From Cladorhizidae sp. MBARI D1340-BT2 (Eukaryota > Porifera > Demospongiae > Poecilosclerida > Cladorhizidae), in assembly GCA_028752905.1 (NCBI GenBank), contig JAQNBH010000011.1:21986841-22050840 (forward strand): 64,000 nt of DNA. Direction: 5' to 3'. The translations under genes were made by a program, and so were the position numbers. The notes beneath the pieces are model-generated. The model was not told the origin of the DNA. It did not search any database and saw only the letters and a list, made by a program, of their open reading frames with translations. Positions 57,728 through 64,000 of the stretch are shown piece by piece; the stretch's first letter is position 1; every line of letters begins with the position of its first letter.

Positions 57728-57983
57728 CTAAGAAATAGAAAAGTGGCCGAAGATGGATGAGCGCCTCTCTACTCTATCCACAAAGTCATTTGTCACTTGC
57801 TTGAGTCTCAGTTCCTTCACCAGCTCTTTATGCACTGTGCATGTCATGAAATGATTGAGGCGGTTGTTCGACATTGTTGTTTGAAGGTAAGACTTCACCC
57901 TACTCAGGCACTGAAGGCTCGTTCACAGCTTGCATTAGTTGCCGGCATAACCAGAACAACCTTGACCAAAGACATGACCTCTG
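57728..57983 (-). pseudogene. hAT transposase C-terminal dimerisation segment (frameshifted)
   Basis: On the minus strand, after the upstream frame ends at 57984, a second frame reads through PATNASCERAFSA, the hallmark of the hAT C-terminal dimerisation domain, and then meets TGA near 57924. A one-base shift brings up the expected next part, including SNNRLNHFM and VHKEL, and ends at a TAG at 57728-57730 after ERRSSIFGHF. This region oligomerises hAT transposases and completes the catalytic fold. Two frameshifts within about 60 bp make it non-functional. The plus-strand frames over 57797-58056 are shadows. Confidence 0.8.
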
Positions 57984-58910
57984 TTATGAGGGGCCAGAGT
58001 TCTTTTTGAGGAAATCAACGACATTTTGCAATGTATTACCACCACCTTCATCTTGACTGAAACTGCGATAGGACTCTGCCATTATAGATAGCTGGATTCT
58101 TAAGGTATCAGGGTCAAACTCAGTGTAGAACTCACATAGTTCATCAACATTTTGTGAGACATCCTCCCCCAATGTTCCTTTTACTAGGACCTTCTCACAG
58201 GTTGCATATGTGGTGTAGTCCTTCTGATTAAAACGTTCTTCAATGCAGCTAGCTACAGTCTCCACAGCCTCAAAATAGATTTGGCGGTAAAAGTTCTCTA
58301 CATTGGTATGGTGCTCATGTTGAGCATTACCCTCACTATACCTTGATGGCATCTTATGGTGACGTGGAAGTGAAGGCTCTTTTAGTTCCAACTTCACAGC
58401 AGCTTGAGTTACTTTTGTCCAATGGAGGCTTGCATCCCTGTCTGATCGTATTCCTCGTAGGACAGTGACAGATAGCTTGGCATTCGCTTGAGCATCCACT
58501 GCACATAGCTCTGCCCTCTGAAGGCAAGTGCTGAGGTTATCTGAATGTGAAAGTACTACAATGGCAAGCTGAAGACCATAGAAGAAACTAAAAGTTAGCA
58601 TTTTAGTCTCCACTCCAATTATTCTTGCCTTCATTTCAGAGTCTTTGACATGGTCTTGTGCCCAGTCCCATAGGATCATCAGAGTACGATAATTTTTCAG
58701 AATAGCACTCAGTGATGCTGCTCGGACAGTCAACCTTGTTGGGCAGAGGATTTTCAGAGTTGGTCAGTCAATATTGTCTACATGGAGATCATGTTCCATT
58801 TGCCCCAGAATTTCTGATTGCTTTCTGCAGAATACTGCCTCTCTTTTTGGACTCTTTTTTATTAAAGTAATTTCATAAGCCACATCAAGCGTGTCTTTCA
58901 ACAGGGAAAT
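57984..58910 (-). pseudogene. hAT transposase C-terminal half (RNase-H-like core, later part)
   Basis: A single minus-strand frame runs from about 58910 to a TAA at 57984, with one in-frame TGA at 58764-58766. Just after the TGA comes LKILCPTRLTVRAASL; in ZMYM1-like hAT proteins the corresponding place reads CPTRW-VRA, so the usual Trp is Leu here. Then come the conserved LSTCLQRAELCAVDAQ helix, an EPSLPRHHKMPSRY segment and an acidic region up to KKNSGPS. The part downstream of the TGA alone codes for about 250 residues. There is no ATG at its start; the apparent start at 58733 is a TTG inside the domain. It belongs with the other hAT fragments as one broken gene. Confidence 0.82.
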
Positions 58911-59788
58911 ATTTTTTTATTGTATATATCCCCGACAGCAAGATTAAGCGAGTGGCAATAGCAGTGTGTTAGCAGACATTTTTCATTCAGTTTCTTGATT
59001 TGTGCAGCAACCCCATTTTTTGGTTCCTGTCATGGTCGAACATCCGTCATACATTGCCCATGGGCATCTTGAATTTTGAGATTCATGCGTAGCAGCACAT
59101 CTCTTATGCAAGCAACAATTGTGTCTGCATTGGTCTGAGAAACTGACATCAGACCAATATATTCCTCACTTACTGTCATCTCATTCACCCAACGTATGCA
59201 AATCACAAGTTGTTCAATGTTGCTCGCATCTGTACTCTCATCAGCCAAGATACTGTAACATCCAGATTCAGCTATGTCAGCTGCTATACCATGAAGCACT
59301 TTTAGAGCCATGATTTGTAAGATTTCATTCTGAGCATCTGGACTGATATGCTAGTCGTAAGACTTTTCAATCCATTTATGAAGCACTTTATCATCTTCAG
59401 CTCGCAGAAGGAGGAGTTGCATGAAATTTGACTCCTCCTCTTGCTTGCCCTTATGAAGGGCAATGCACTGGCGGGCAAGATAGGATACACTTTGAATGAT
59501 TTTCAGGAGGCAGTTCCTATTTTCCTCTTTCTGACTCTTAAGCTACTCCTTCAGCTGCTCATCAATATGACAAGGTTGAGTTAACATAGCAACTGAATGC
59601 TTGTGACATAGCGAGCTTTCGTGCTTATGGAAACCCTTGTTTTTACACAGAGCATTTTTCCAATTTCTGAACCCATCAGACAAGAAGGAGGTTTCAGACC
59701 TTGTATCCAGCTTAAAAGCAATCCCTTCAATGCTGTGCCACAAGTGTGGCAAATAATAGTGTCTGAAATTGGAAGATAATGCAGCCAT
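58911..59788 (-). pseudogene. hAT transposase middle part (end of TTF zinc finger plus DUF4371)
   Basis: One minus-strand frame covers about 59788-58903, interrupted by TAG at 59543, TAG at 59351, TGA at 59030 and a terminal TGA near 58903. In order it shows SDGFRNWKNAL and HESSLCHKHSV (the end of the TTF-type zinc finger), an LARQCIALHKGKQEEESNF helix, LRAEDDKVLHKWI, SPDAQNEILQIM, ADESTDASNIEQ (the first catalytic-type Asp region of the hAT RNase-H-like fold) and THCYCHSLNLAV. These match DUF4371 proteins position by position. The stops are isolated substitutions, so the copy decayed after insertion. The frame changes again near 58905 to continue the gene. Confidence 0.85.
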
Positions 59789-59988
59789 GAAAATTGCGAG
59801 TGCCAGGCTGGTTGGAATGCTCGTTGATGACCCATCTTGCTTTTAGGGTATTTGATGTTGATTGGCTGGTAGGGAACTTGAGGAAGGGTATCCAGAGTCA
59901 GGGATATTCTACTGGCTTCTTGTTGCTGCTCCTGAGAGATATCAAAAGTACTTATAGCTTGAGTCAAAGTCAAATTTTGCAAAAACAA
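59690..59988 (-). pseudogene. hAT transposase TTF-type zinc finger, first part
   Basis: On the minus strand a frame shows DTLPQVPYQPIN, then KSKMGHQRAFQPAWHSQFSW, LHY and ICHTCG. This is the opening of the TTF zinc-finger module in ZMYM1-like transposases (a Pro-rich lead, a Phe/Gln-rich stretch, Trp-Leu-His-Tyr, then the first Cys pair). The expected continuation (GFRNWKNAL) is in another frame, so a frameshift lies between about 59750 and 59690. The module binds transposon-end DNA in related proteins; that role is inferred. Confidence 0.75.
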
Positions 59989-60100
59989 CTACAACAACAG
60001 GGTCTGTCAATATATGATTGTTTAATAAGGATTCACTGACATCAGAGGCTGAGATGCCACATAAAAATTGAGAGGCTTAATTTTTTTATCATGTAATGGA
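59989..60100 (-). pseudogene. hAT transposase linker remnant
   Basis: On the minus strand, a frame different from the N-terminal block contains HNPLHDKKIKPLNFY and then stop codons near 60022, 60010 and 59995. It lies between the N-terminal and zinc-finger blocks and is probably the linker region. It is too decayed for a firm call. Confidence 0.45.
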
Positions 60101-60262
60101 TTATGACGGATGTACCTGTACAGATTCTTCTGGGTTTTCTTCAACCTGTACATTTTGGCTATCAAATCCTTGGGCTTGATCATCAGCCTTCTCCTCAGAC
60201 TCACTTTGTCTCTTAGTTGGACTTTGACAAAAACTTAACAAGGAGGCTTGTCTTTTAGGCAT
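60101..60262 (-). pseudogene. hAT transposase N-terminus (53-codon fragment)
   Basis: A short minus-strand frame starts at an ATG at 60260-60262 and ends at TAA at 60101-60103. It begins MPKRQASLLSFCQSPTKRQS, a Lys/Arg-Gln-rich start with a 'SLLSF' motif typical of ZMYM1-like hAT proteins, followed by a Glu/Gln/Asp-rich stretch. The ATG, its place upstream of the zinc finger and a TATA box about 130 bp upstream make it the likely original start of the transposase. The stop comes from a frameshift at about 60.1 kb. Confidence 0.7.
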
Positions 60263-60520
60263 GATTCACTCTGTAGCAGCACTAGCTAATTTCTCTGTTA
60301 GGGTTCACTCTTATATTGCTTAGTATTCCGAATAATGATTAACAGCACATTAGGTTTATAGCAGAACTCAACATAAGGCAGTGGAGAGCTTACTTATATA
60401 GGCACTCCACTGCTCTCATGGCAAAATCAAAATGAACCAATGAAATACATGAACTATATAAATGTCAAAATGATCCTAACAGCTAAAATGATCCTCACAC
60501 CTAAAGTGTTAGTTCCATGG
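60263..60520. other. hAT 5' flank, noncoding
   Basis: This 258-bp AT-rich stretch lies between the hAT start codon and the LTR. It holds the minus-strand TATA box and its flanking inverted repeat. I saw no reading frame of note and no hAT terminal repeat. The Gypsy element probably inserted here, upstream of the hAT gene. Confidence 0.6.
60378..60413 (-). promoter_or_regulatory. Minus-strand TATA box within a 9-bp inverted repeat
   Basis: Read on the minus strand, TATATAAG occupies 60400-60393, about 130 bp upstream of the hAT start codon. It lies in the 18-bp spacer between perfect 9-bp arms GCAGTGGAG (60378-60386) and CTCCACTGC (60405-60413). A core promoter for the transposase is a reasonable inference; the function of the inverted repeat is unknown. 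Confidence 0.5.
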
Positions 60521-60563
60521 TGTCGTGCCCCGACATCACTAGCCAGCTACCTCGTTAACACTT

Positions 60564-60582
60564 CATTCCTCACTGAGGAATG
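60564..60582. repeat. Near-perfect palindrome in the LTR
   Basis: CATTCCTCA (60564-60572) and TGAGGAATG (60574-60582) are perfect reverse complements separated by a single C. It may bind a dimeric factor in U3 or be chance; function unknown. Confidence 0.6.
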
Positions 60583-60752
60583 GTGTGAATGAACCGTGGA
60601 GAGAACTGTGAAAAGGACTTATTAGATACCAATTGATCTTTGACTTTATACATGGCATATGCAGGCCTATGGCTCAGCCATACATTTACTTAGTCACTAT
60701 ACACACCATGATATCATAATAATGGAATTCACTTCAAAGGCTTGACCCAGAG

Positions 60753-60760
60753 TATTTAAA
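60753..60760 (+). promoter_or_regulatory. LTR TATA-type box
   Basis: TATTTAAA lies 70 bp upstream of the AATAAA signal, the expected order for the U3/R part of an LTR. Transcription of the element would start a little downstream, near the CAGTTCAGTC stretch at about 60782; this start is inferred. Confidence 0.55.
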
Positions 60761-60822
60761 CTCGGGTCTAGCCAGGTCACGCAGTTCAGTCTGTACCCAA
60801 AACTGTTGTCCGATGGAATTAC

Positions 60823-60828
60823 AATAAA
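60823..60828 (+). terminator. LTR polyadenylation signal AATAAA
   Basis: AATAAA within the LTR, downstream of the TATA-type box. In the 3' LTR the same motif would direct cleavage and polyadenylation of the genomic transcript. Confidence 0.55.
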
Positions 60829-60960
60829 TCTCTAAATTCCTCTGAGAACCTTCCAGGAGACTCCAGTTGAGACTGTACTCTGGTGGCAGCATTACCAGGG
60901 CTACCAGTTGCCTGTCTAGTAACCAGGAGCGAACCCCAGGTAGCTAAGAAACCCCACACT

Positions 60961-60976
60961 TGGTGGCAGCGGTGAC
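60961..60976 (+). other. Primer-binding site
   Basis: TGGTGGCAGCGG starts two bases after the LTR end. It begins with TGG, complementary to the CCA end of a tRNA, as required for reverse-transcription priming. I do not assign the tRNA. The same TGGTGGCAGC also occurs within the LTR at about 60880. Confidence 0.65.
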
Positions 60977-61061
60977 TCTACTGTTGGAGAAGAAACGCAC
61001 CACGCCAGGACGCTACAACTGTCTAAGCCACCCTTTTCTTCCTACTTCTTTTCTCTGCACC

Positions 61062-61784
61062 ATGTCTCACTCCGATGAGGAGGTCGAGCCGCGCAACCTC
61101 AGGAGCGCTAAGAGCAGGACTGACCGTCGCCAGTTCCCAGAAGACCAGGAGGAAGGGGAGAGGAGCACAAAACACTCTGCTACCTCTTCAGAGCCCACTA
61201 GAACGGTTCAAGATCCATTGGAGGCACTCCACTCGTCCATGGCGCTGCTAATGAAATCGATGACCCTGGAGAGGGAAAGTCGTATCCTAGACGAAAAGTG
61301 GAGGAGACAAGAAGATGAGGACAGGAAAAAGATGGAGGAGGAGCGGCTGAAAGAAGACAAGACACTAACCAAGCTTAAAGAGCTTCAGCTCCAGATGCAG
61401 GAGGAAGAGTGGTTGGACCGCAAGAGGGAGAAAGAGAAGAGGAGAGCAGCAGATGTCGTGGAGAGAGAGATAGAGAAGAAGAAGACACGGACACTGGCAG
61501 GACTCCAACGATTCGACCAGCATGTTGACCCAGAGGCCTACCTCCAATCTTTCGAGATGTCAATGAAGGAGGGCATCATCCCAGAGGTTGAGTGGCCATC
61601 CATTCTTCGGAAGCAAGCAGTTGAGAAAATCACAGACATTTTAATGGAGATGGATCTCACTCTGAATTATGCTAACATTCGGGAAGACCTACTGGAGAGG
61701 CTCGGATGCACAAAGGCAAAAGCCAGGCGACAGGCTTGGACGGCTAAGCTCGGCGAGAACCAGTCACCCAGGAGCTTCCATTGA
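61062..61784 (+). CDS. gag: Gypsy Gag, N-terminal part ending at an in-frame TGA
   Basis: Structural protein that would form the cytoplasmic particle. I place the start at the ATG at 61062 (MSHSDEEVEP). The frame is open upstream to 60960, but only through the primer-binding site from a TTG. The 240 residues show an acidic/basic N-terminus, a long charged coiled coil (about residues 70-150, rich in Glu, Lys and Arg, for example EKWRRQEDEDRKKMEEERLK), then the capsid region from VDPEAYLQSFEMSM onward, including the start of a SCAN-like fold (NYANIREDLLERLGC, 61665 on). The TGA at 61782-61784 cuts the capsid domain in the middle; the same frame continues at once with LHRYFKKLT. A C-to-T change from CGA is a likely cause. 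Readthrough is possible but the place is unusual for it. Confidence 0.85.
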   Translation: MSHSDEEVEPRNLRSAKSRTDRRQFPEDQEEGERSTKHSATSSEPTRTVQDPLEALHSSMALLMKSMTLERESRILDEKWRRQEDEDRKKMEEERLKEDKTLTKLKELQLQMQEEEWLDRKREKEKRRAADVVEREIEKKKTRTLAGLQRFDQHVDPEAYLQSFEMSMKEGIIPEVEWPSILRKQAVEKITDILMEMDLTLNYANIREDLLERLGCTKAKARRQAWTAKLGENQSPRSFH

Positions 61785-62933
61785 CCTCTCCACAGGTATT
61801 TCAAGAAGCTGACCAGAGACATTACAACGCCAGAGCAAGCAGCAAGAGAGCTCTTCTTGGGAGCAGTTAACCTCCACTATTCAGCTGAAGTTTGCCATTC
61901 ACTGAGAGAGAAGGAGAACCGGTCGGTGGAGGGGATGCTGGCAGACTTAGACGCTCAGTGGGAGGCACGATCTCTACCACGCCGGACATACATGACCAGA
62001 GACAGGATGCAGAAGCCATGGCAGAAGAGACAGCAGGACCTACCCACTCCAGCGGAGACAGGTGAGCCCTATAGCAAGGGTAACAGCGGGTTTGGTTCCC
62101 CCGGGCAAGCCTGGGGTGGCAAGAAGGGTAGCCAACCCAACCAGGACGCCCAATCTAATAATTCTAGAGGCAGAGCAATCACATGTTTTAACTGTGGGAA
62201 GCAGGGCCACATTAAGGCTGAGTGCCCTGAACCACTAGTGAAGCTAGCCAGACTCTCAGCAGCAGTTGTGGTAAATGACCCATTTATGTGGGAAGGTACA
62301 GTGAATGGTGTTGCCTGTCCCATAATCCTGGACTCTGGGTCCCAGATGACAGCGGTACCAGGACGGCTAGTAGCTCCCGCCCAGTATACAGGGGAATTCG
62401 TGGGCATTAGACTAGCAGATGAATCACTCACTAGGAGAAAAATGGCAAAGGTTGATGTTATGATTAATGGGCATAGCCAGGCAATGAGGGTTGTGGTTCT
62501 AGCTGAGGAGGCCAAAGAGACACTGTTGGATCTTGACCACCCTCTTACTAGTTCATTGAGGCCAACCCTTGATGAACCTCCAGTGCCTATGCAGGCCATC
62601 ACACGCCAACAGGCTAAAGATGATGCAGTTGAACTAGCAGCTGATCTGCTGGCAGATAACATTGACCAATCCATGGTTAAATGCTGCCCAGCCTCACCCA
62701 CAACTGCAGTGGAGGCGCAAGTTCACACTGCACAACCCTTAGACAGCACTAGCTCAGGACCACCTCTCAGTACCAGTCCTCCAGCAGTGGAAGAGTGTGG
62801 GTACGTAAACCCCACTGAAGGGCTGGACTCCTTTACCATTCCCCTAACCGGGGAAGGAGCAGTAACAGAGGGTAATGTTGAGGTGTATAGTAATGAGGAT
62901 GGGGGGGGGAGCTTCTACGGAAGTAGAAGTTGA
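61785..62933 (+). CDS. gag-pro: Gypsy Gag C-terminus (SCAN-like capsid end, zinc knuckle) and aspartic protease
   Basis: Same frame as the upstream Gag, 382 codons, with no ATG of its own near the start. In order: the second half of the SCAN-like capsid domain (LHRYFKKLTR, TPEQAARELFLGAVNLHYS, ADLDAQWEA to 61967), a basic Gly/Asn/Ser-rich nucleocapsid linker, a CCHC zinc knuckle CFNCGKQGHIKAEC (62184-62225; C-X2-C-X4-H-X4-C, binds RNA), then a retropepsin-like protease with the active-site triad DSG in ILDSGSQMTAVPG (Asp at 62331-62333) and a later TLLDLDHPL segment. The last 110 or so residues are Pro/Ser/Thr-rich with no known fold. The frame ends at TGA 62931-62933, just after a run of nine G (62901-62909). 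Protease in the Gag frame is consistent with Gypsy elements. Confidence 0.85.
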   Translation, partial: PLHRYFKKLTRDITTPEQAARELFLGAVNLHYSAEVCHSLREKENRSVEGMLADLDAQWEARSLPRRTYMTRDRMQKPWQKRQQDLPTPAETGEPYSKGNSGFGSPGQAWGGKKGSQPNQDAQSNNSRGRAITCFNCGKQGHIKAECPEPLVKLARLSAAVVVNDPFMWEGTVNGVACPIILDSGSQMTAVPGRLVAPAQYTGEFVGIRLADESLTRRKMAKVDVMINGHSQAMRVVVLAEEAKETLLDLDHPLTSSLRPTLDEPPVPMQAITRQQAKDDAVELAADLLADNIDQSMVKCCPASPTTAVEAQVHTAQPLDSTSSGPPLSTSPPAVEECGYVNPTEGLDSFTIPLTGEGAVTEGNVEVYSNEDGGGSFYGSRS

Positions 62934-64000
62934 GGCATTATGTTCCTTTGGAGCTGAGGGAGAGGGACCAGTATCTGACCACCCACTCCCATCTCTTACT
63001 CAGAGTGAGGAGGGGATTCAAGAGCTGGTCGCTCAGCAGATGGGGGATGGCAGACTGCTTGAGTCGAGGAAGAAAGGGGAAGAAGAGAGGGACGGATTCT
63101 GTTTTAATGGGGATGGTGTGTTGACTAACTCAAAGTTGTGGGATACAGGTACGACGACTATCAGGGTAGTGGTACCAACCTCTAGAGTCAGAGGTATACT
63201 TGACGTAGCCCATAGAGGTCTAGCAGGAGGGCACTTTGGGGTTAAGAGGATGCTGACAATCATTAATAGACACTTTGTCTGGCCCAGTATGAGGAAAGCC
63301 ATTGGTGCCTACTGTGCAGCTTGTGCAGAATGCCAGAGAGCTGGGAAGGCTGCCAGTAGACGGGCCCCAATGGTAATCACCCCGACTATATCGGTACCAT
63401 ACCAACGCATGGCATTTGATTTGGTAGGCCCACTGCCCAGAACCAAGCAAGGCCATAGGTATGTCTTCACAGCTATGTGCCTTGGCACAAGATACCCCTA
63501 TGCCATACCTCTCAAACGAGTGGATGCTCAGTCAGTGGCTGAGGCCATGATGGAAGTTGTTTCCCACACCGGCATACCCCAAGAAATTCTCCATGATCAG
63601 GGCCAAGTTTTTGTTTGCAAACTCACCCAGACCCTATGTAAACTCAATATCACTCAACTAAAAACCACAGCTTATCACCCGCAAACAAACGGGATCCTGG
63701 AGAGGTGGCATGGCTGCCTCAAGGCCATGCTTAGGAAGCAGGAAGAGGGCCCTAGAGAATGGGACAGACTCTTAAAATACTGCCTCCTAGCTTATAGGGC
63801 CACCCCTCATGCTGCGACCGGGTTCTCACCATATGAGCTGGTCAATGGCCGCCCGCTTAGGGGTCCTTTGGAAGCCCTTAAGGACGGGTGGGTGACTGGT
63901 GAGCTGACTTTCACTAATAGCATAGACTGGGTAGAGGAACTTAGGGAGACCCTGACCCAGCTGCATGAGACTGCCCGCGAACATGAAGAGAAGTTCAAAC
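62911..64000 (+). CDS. pol: Gypsy Pol: integrase (partial, runs off the right edge)
   Basis: The frame is open from 62866 to 64000 with no stop, so it is cut by the window. I start it after the nine-G run, where the Gag-Pro frame would pass to this one (shift of +1). After an acidic lead and an IQELVAQQ...RLLESRKKG segment comes the integrase zinc finger, with ligands His 63211, His of GGHFG, Cys 63322 and Cys 63331 (H-X6-H-X29-C-X2-C). The catalytic core follows, with Asp 63418 (FDLVGPLP), Asp 63595 (HDQGQVF) and Glu 63700 (ILERWHG), the usual TTAYHPQTNG before the Glu, then AYRATPHAATGFSPYEL and the start of the C-terminal region. The enzyme would insert element DNA into the host genome. 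The spacing is D-X34-E, one less than the usual 35. Reverse transcriptase is not seen before it. Confidence 0.88.

Larger units (their letters stand above)
57459..60520 (-). mobile_element. Decayed hAT DNA transposon (ZMYM1/DUF4371-like), 3' part and coding region
   Basis: This non-repetitive stretch between the satellite and the LTR holds all recognisable parts of a hAT transposase on the minus strand, in the right order: N-terminus at 60262, zinc finger at about 59.9-59.6 kb, DUF4371 core at 59.5-58.9 kb and hAT dimerisation segment at 57.98-57.73 kb. The 3' terminal noncoding part is 57459-57727, with G-rich stretches such as the seven G at about 57486 and no gene that I recognise. The 5' flank is 60263-60520. 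No coding block is intact, so the element cannot supply its own transposase. Its other terminus probably lies beyond the Gypsy element. Confidence 0.8.
60521..60958 (+). repeat. 5' LTR of the Gypsy element
   Basis: It starts TGTCGTGCCCCGACA, a short inverted repeat typical of Gypsy LTR starts, and ends in CA two bases before the primer-binding site, giving about 438 bp. Inside are a TATA-type box (60753-60760), an AATAAA signal (60823-60828) and a near-perfect palindrome (60564-60582). The second LTR is outside the window, so both ends are inferred from TG...CA and the primer site. Confidence 0.7.
60521..64000 (+). mobile_element. Ty3/Gypsy LTR retrotransposon, Gmr1-like, truncated by window edge
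   Basis: In order: 5' LTR (60521-60958), primer-binding site (60961), Gag with coiled coil, SCAN-like capsid and CCHC knuckle (61062 on), aspartic protease (62331) and integrase (63211-64000). Integrase follows protease directly. The gap of about 880 bp between the protease DSG and the integrase zinc finger is too short for reverse transcriptase and RNase H. Gmr1-type Gypsy elements are known to carry integrase upstream of reverse transcriptase, and their Gag is the proposed source of the vertebrate SCAN domain; both traits are visible here. Reverse transcriptase and the 3' LTR must lie beyond 64000. One TGA and one frame change suggest an inactive copy. Confidence 0.85.

Noticed and set aside
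57797..58056. Plus-strand reading frames of 60-70 codons
   Set aside because: They lie opposite the hAT dimerisation segment, whose minus-strand frames show the recognised motifs.
59302..59490. Minus-strand frame of 62 codons at 59302-59490
   Set aside because: An alternative frame overlapping the true DUF4371 frame, which carries LRAEDDKVLHKWI and SPDAQNEILQIM across the same bases.
59119..60039. Plus-strand frames at 59119-59313 and 59794-60039
   Set aside because: Antisense to the DUF4371 and zinc-finger regions of the hAT; no motif of their own.
60960..61061. Gag start at 60960
   Set aside because: It is a TTG at the primer-binding site; the ATG at 61062 is a better start and leaves a normal leader.
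62069..62701. 210-codon minus-strand frame
   Set aside because: Antisense to the nucleocapsid-protease region, where the plus strand has the CCHC knuckle and DSG motif; no recognisable domain.
62930..63124. 64-codon plus-strand frame after the Gag-Pro stop
   Set aside because: It is in the third frame; the integrase frame is open across the same bases and continues for over 1 kb.
63033..63998. Minus-strand frames at 63033-63302, 63220-63456 and 63807-63998
   Set aside because: Shadows of the integrase coding region.

Overview
The window looks like eukaryotic, probably vertebrate, repeat-rich DNA. It holds no ordinary host gene. Three things fill it: a giant satellite-like tandem array, a decayed hAT DNA transposon, and the 5' two-thirds of a Ty3/Gypsy LTR retrotransposon of Gmr1 type. 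The vertebrate reading is an inference from the transposon families (ZMYM1-like hAT with a DUF4371 domain; Gmr1-like Gypsy with a SCAN-like Gag). I cannot name the species. A fish or another cold-blooded vertebrate seems most plausible.

Positions 1-57458 are one head-to-tail array of a 28-bp monomer, roughly 2,050 copies, already running at the left edge. I saw no inverted stretch. Monomers vary by substitutions and small indels, and strings of variant monomers recur in the same order, so the array is built of higher-order repeats. Blocks I could align by eye have offsets of about 1192, 1440, 1548, 2160, 4179, 4252-4260, 5373-5374, 7869-7927 and 11991-12140 bp. Some copies are almost identical (one difference seen in 1440 bp), which suggests recent amplification or an assembly artefact. 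Nothing in the array is protein coding: three monomers (84 bp) bring a TAG or TGA into every frame, and the short reading frames present are repeat by-products.

At 57458/57459 the array stops mid-monomer and a hAT terminal sequence starts (CAGGGGGG...). From 60262 down to 57728 on the minus strand lies a transposase pseudogene: basic N-terminus, TTF-type zinc finger, DUF4371/RNase-H-like core and C-terminal hAT dimerisation segment, all recognisable but broken by several frameshifts and stops. A minus-strand TATA box sits upstream at 60393-60400.

At about 60521 an LTR (TGTCG...CA, with TATA box and AATAAA) begins a plus-strand Gypsy element: primer-binding site at 60961, Gag from 61062 with coiled coil, SCAN-like capsid domain and CCHC knuckle, aspartic protease (DSG at 62331), then integrase directly (HHCC zinc finger and D,D-34-E core, 63211-63702) running off the right edge. 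No reverse transcriptase lies between protease and integrase. This is the inverted pol order known for Gmr1-type elements. The copy is probably dead: one in-frame TGA in the capsid and a frame change at a run of nine G. The simplest history is satellite array, then hAT insertion into it, then Gypsy insertion into the hAT; the rest of the Gypsy, the other hAT end and resumed satellite would lie beyond 64000.
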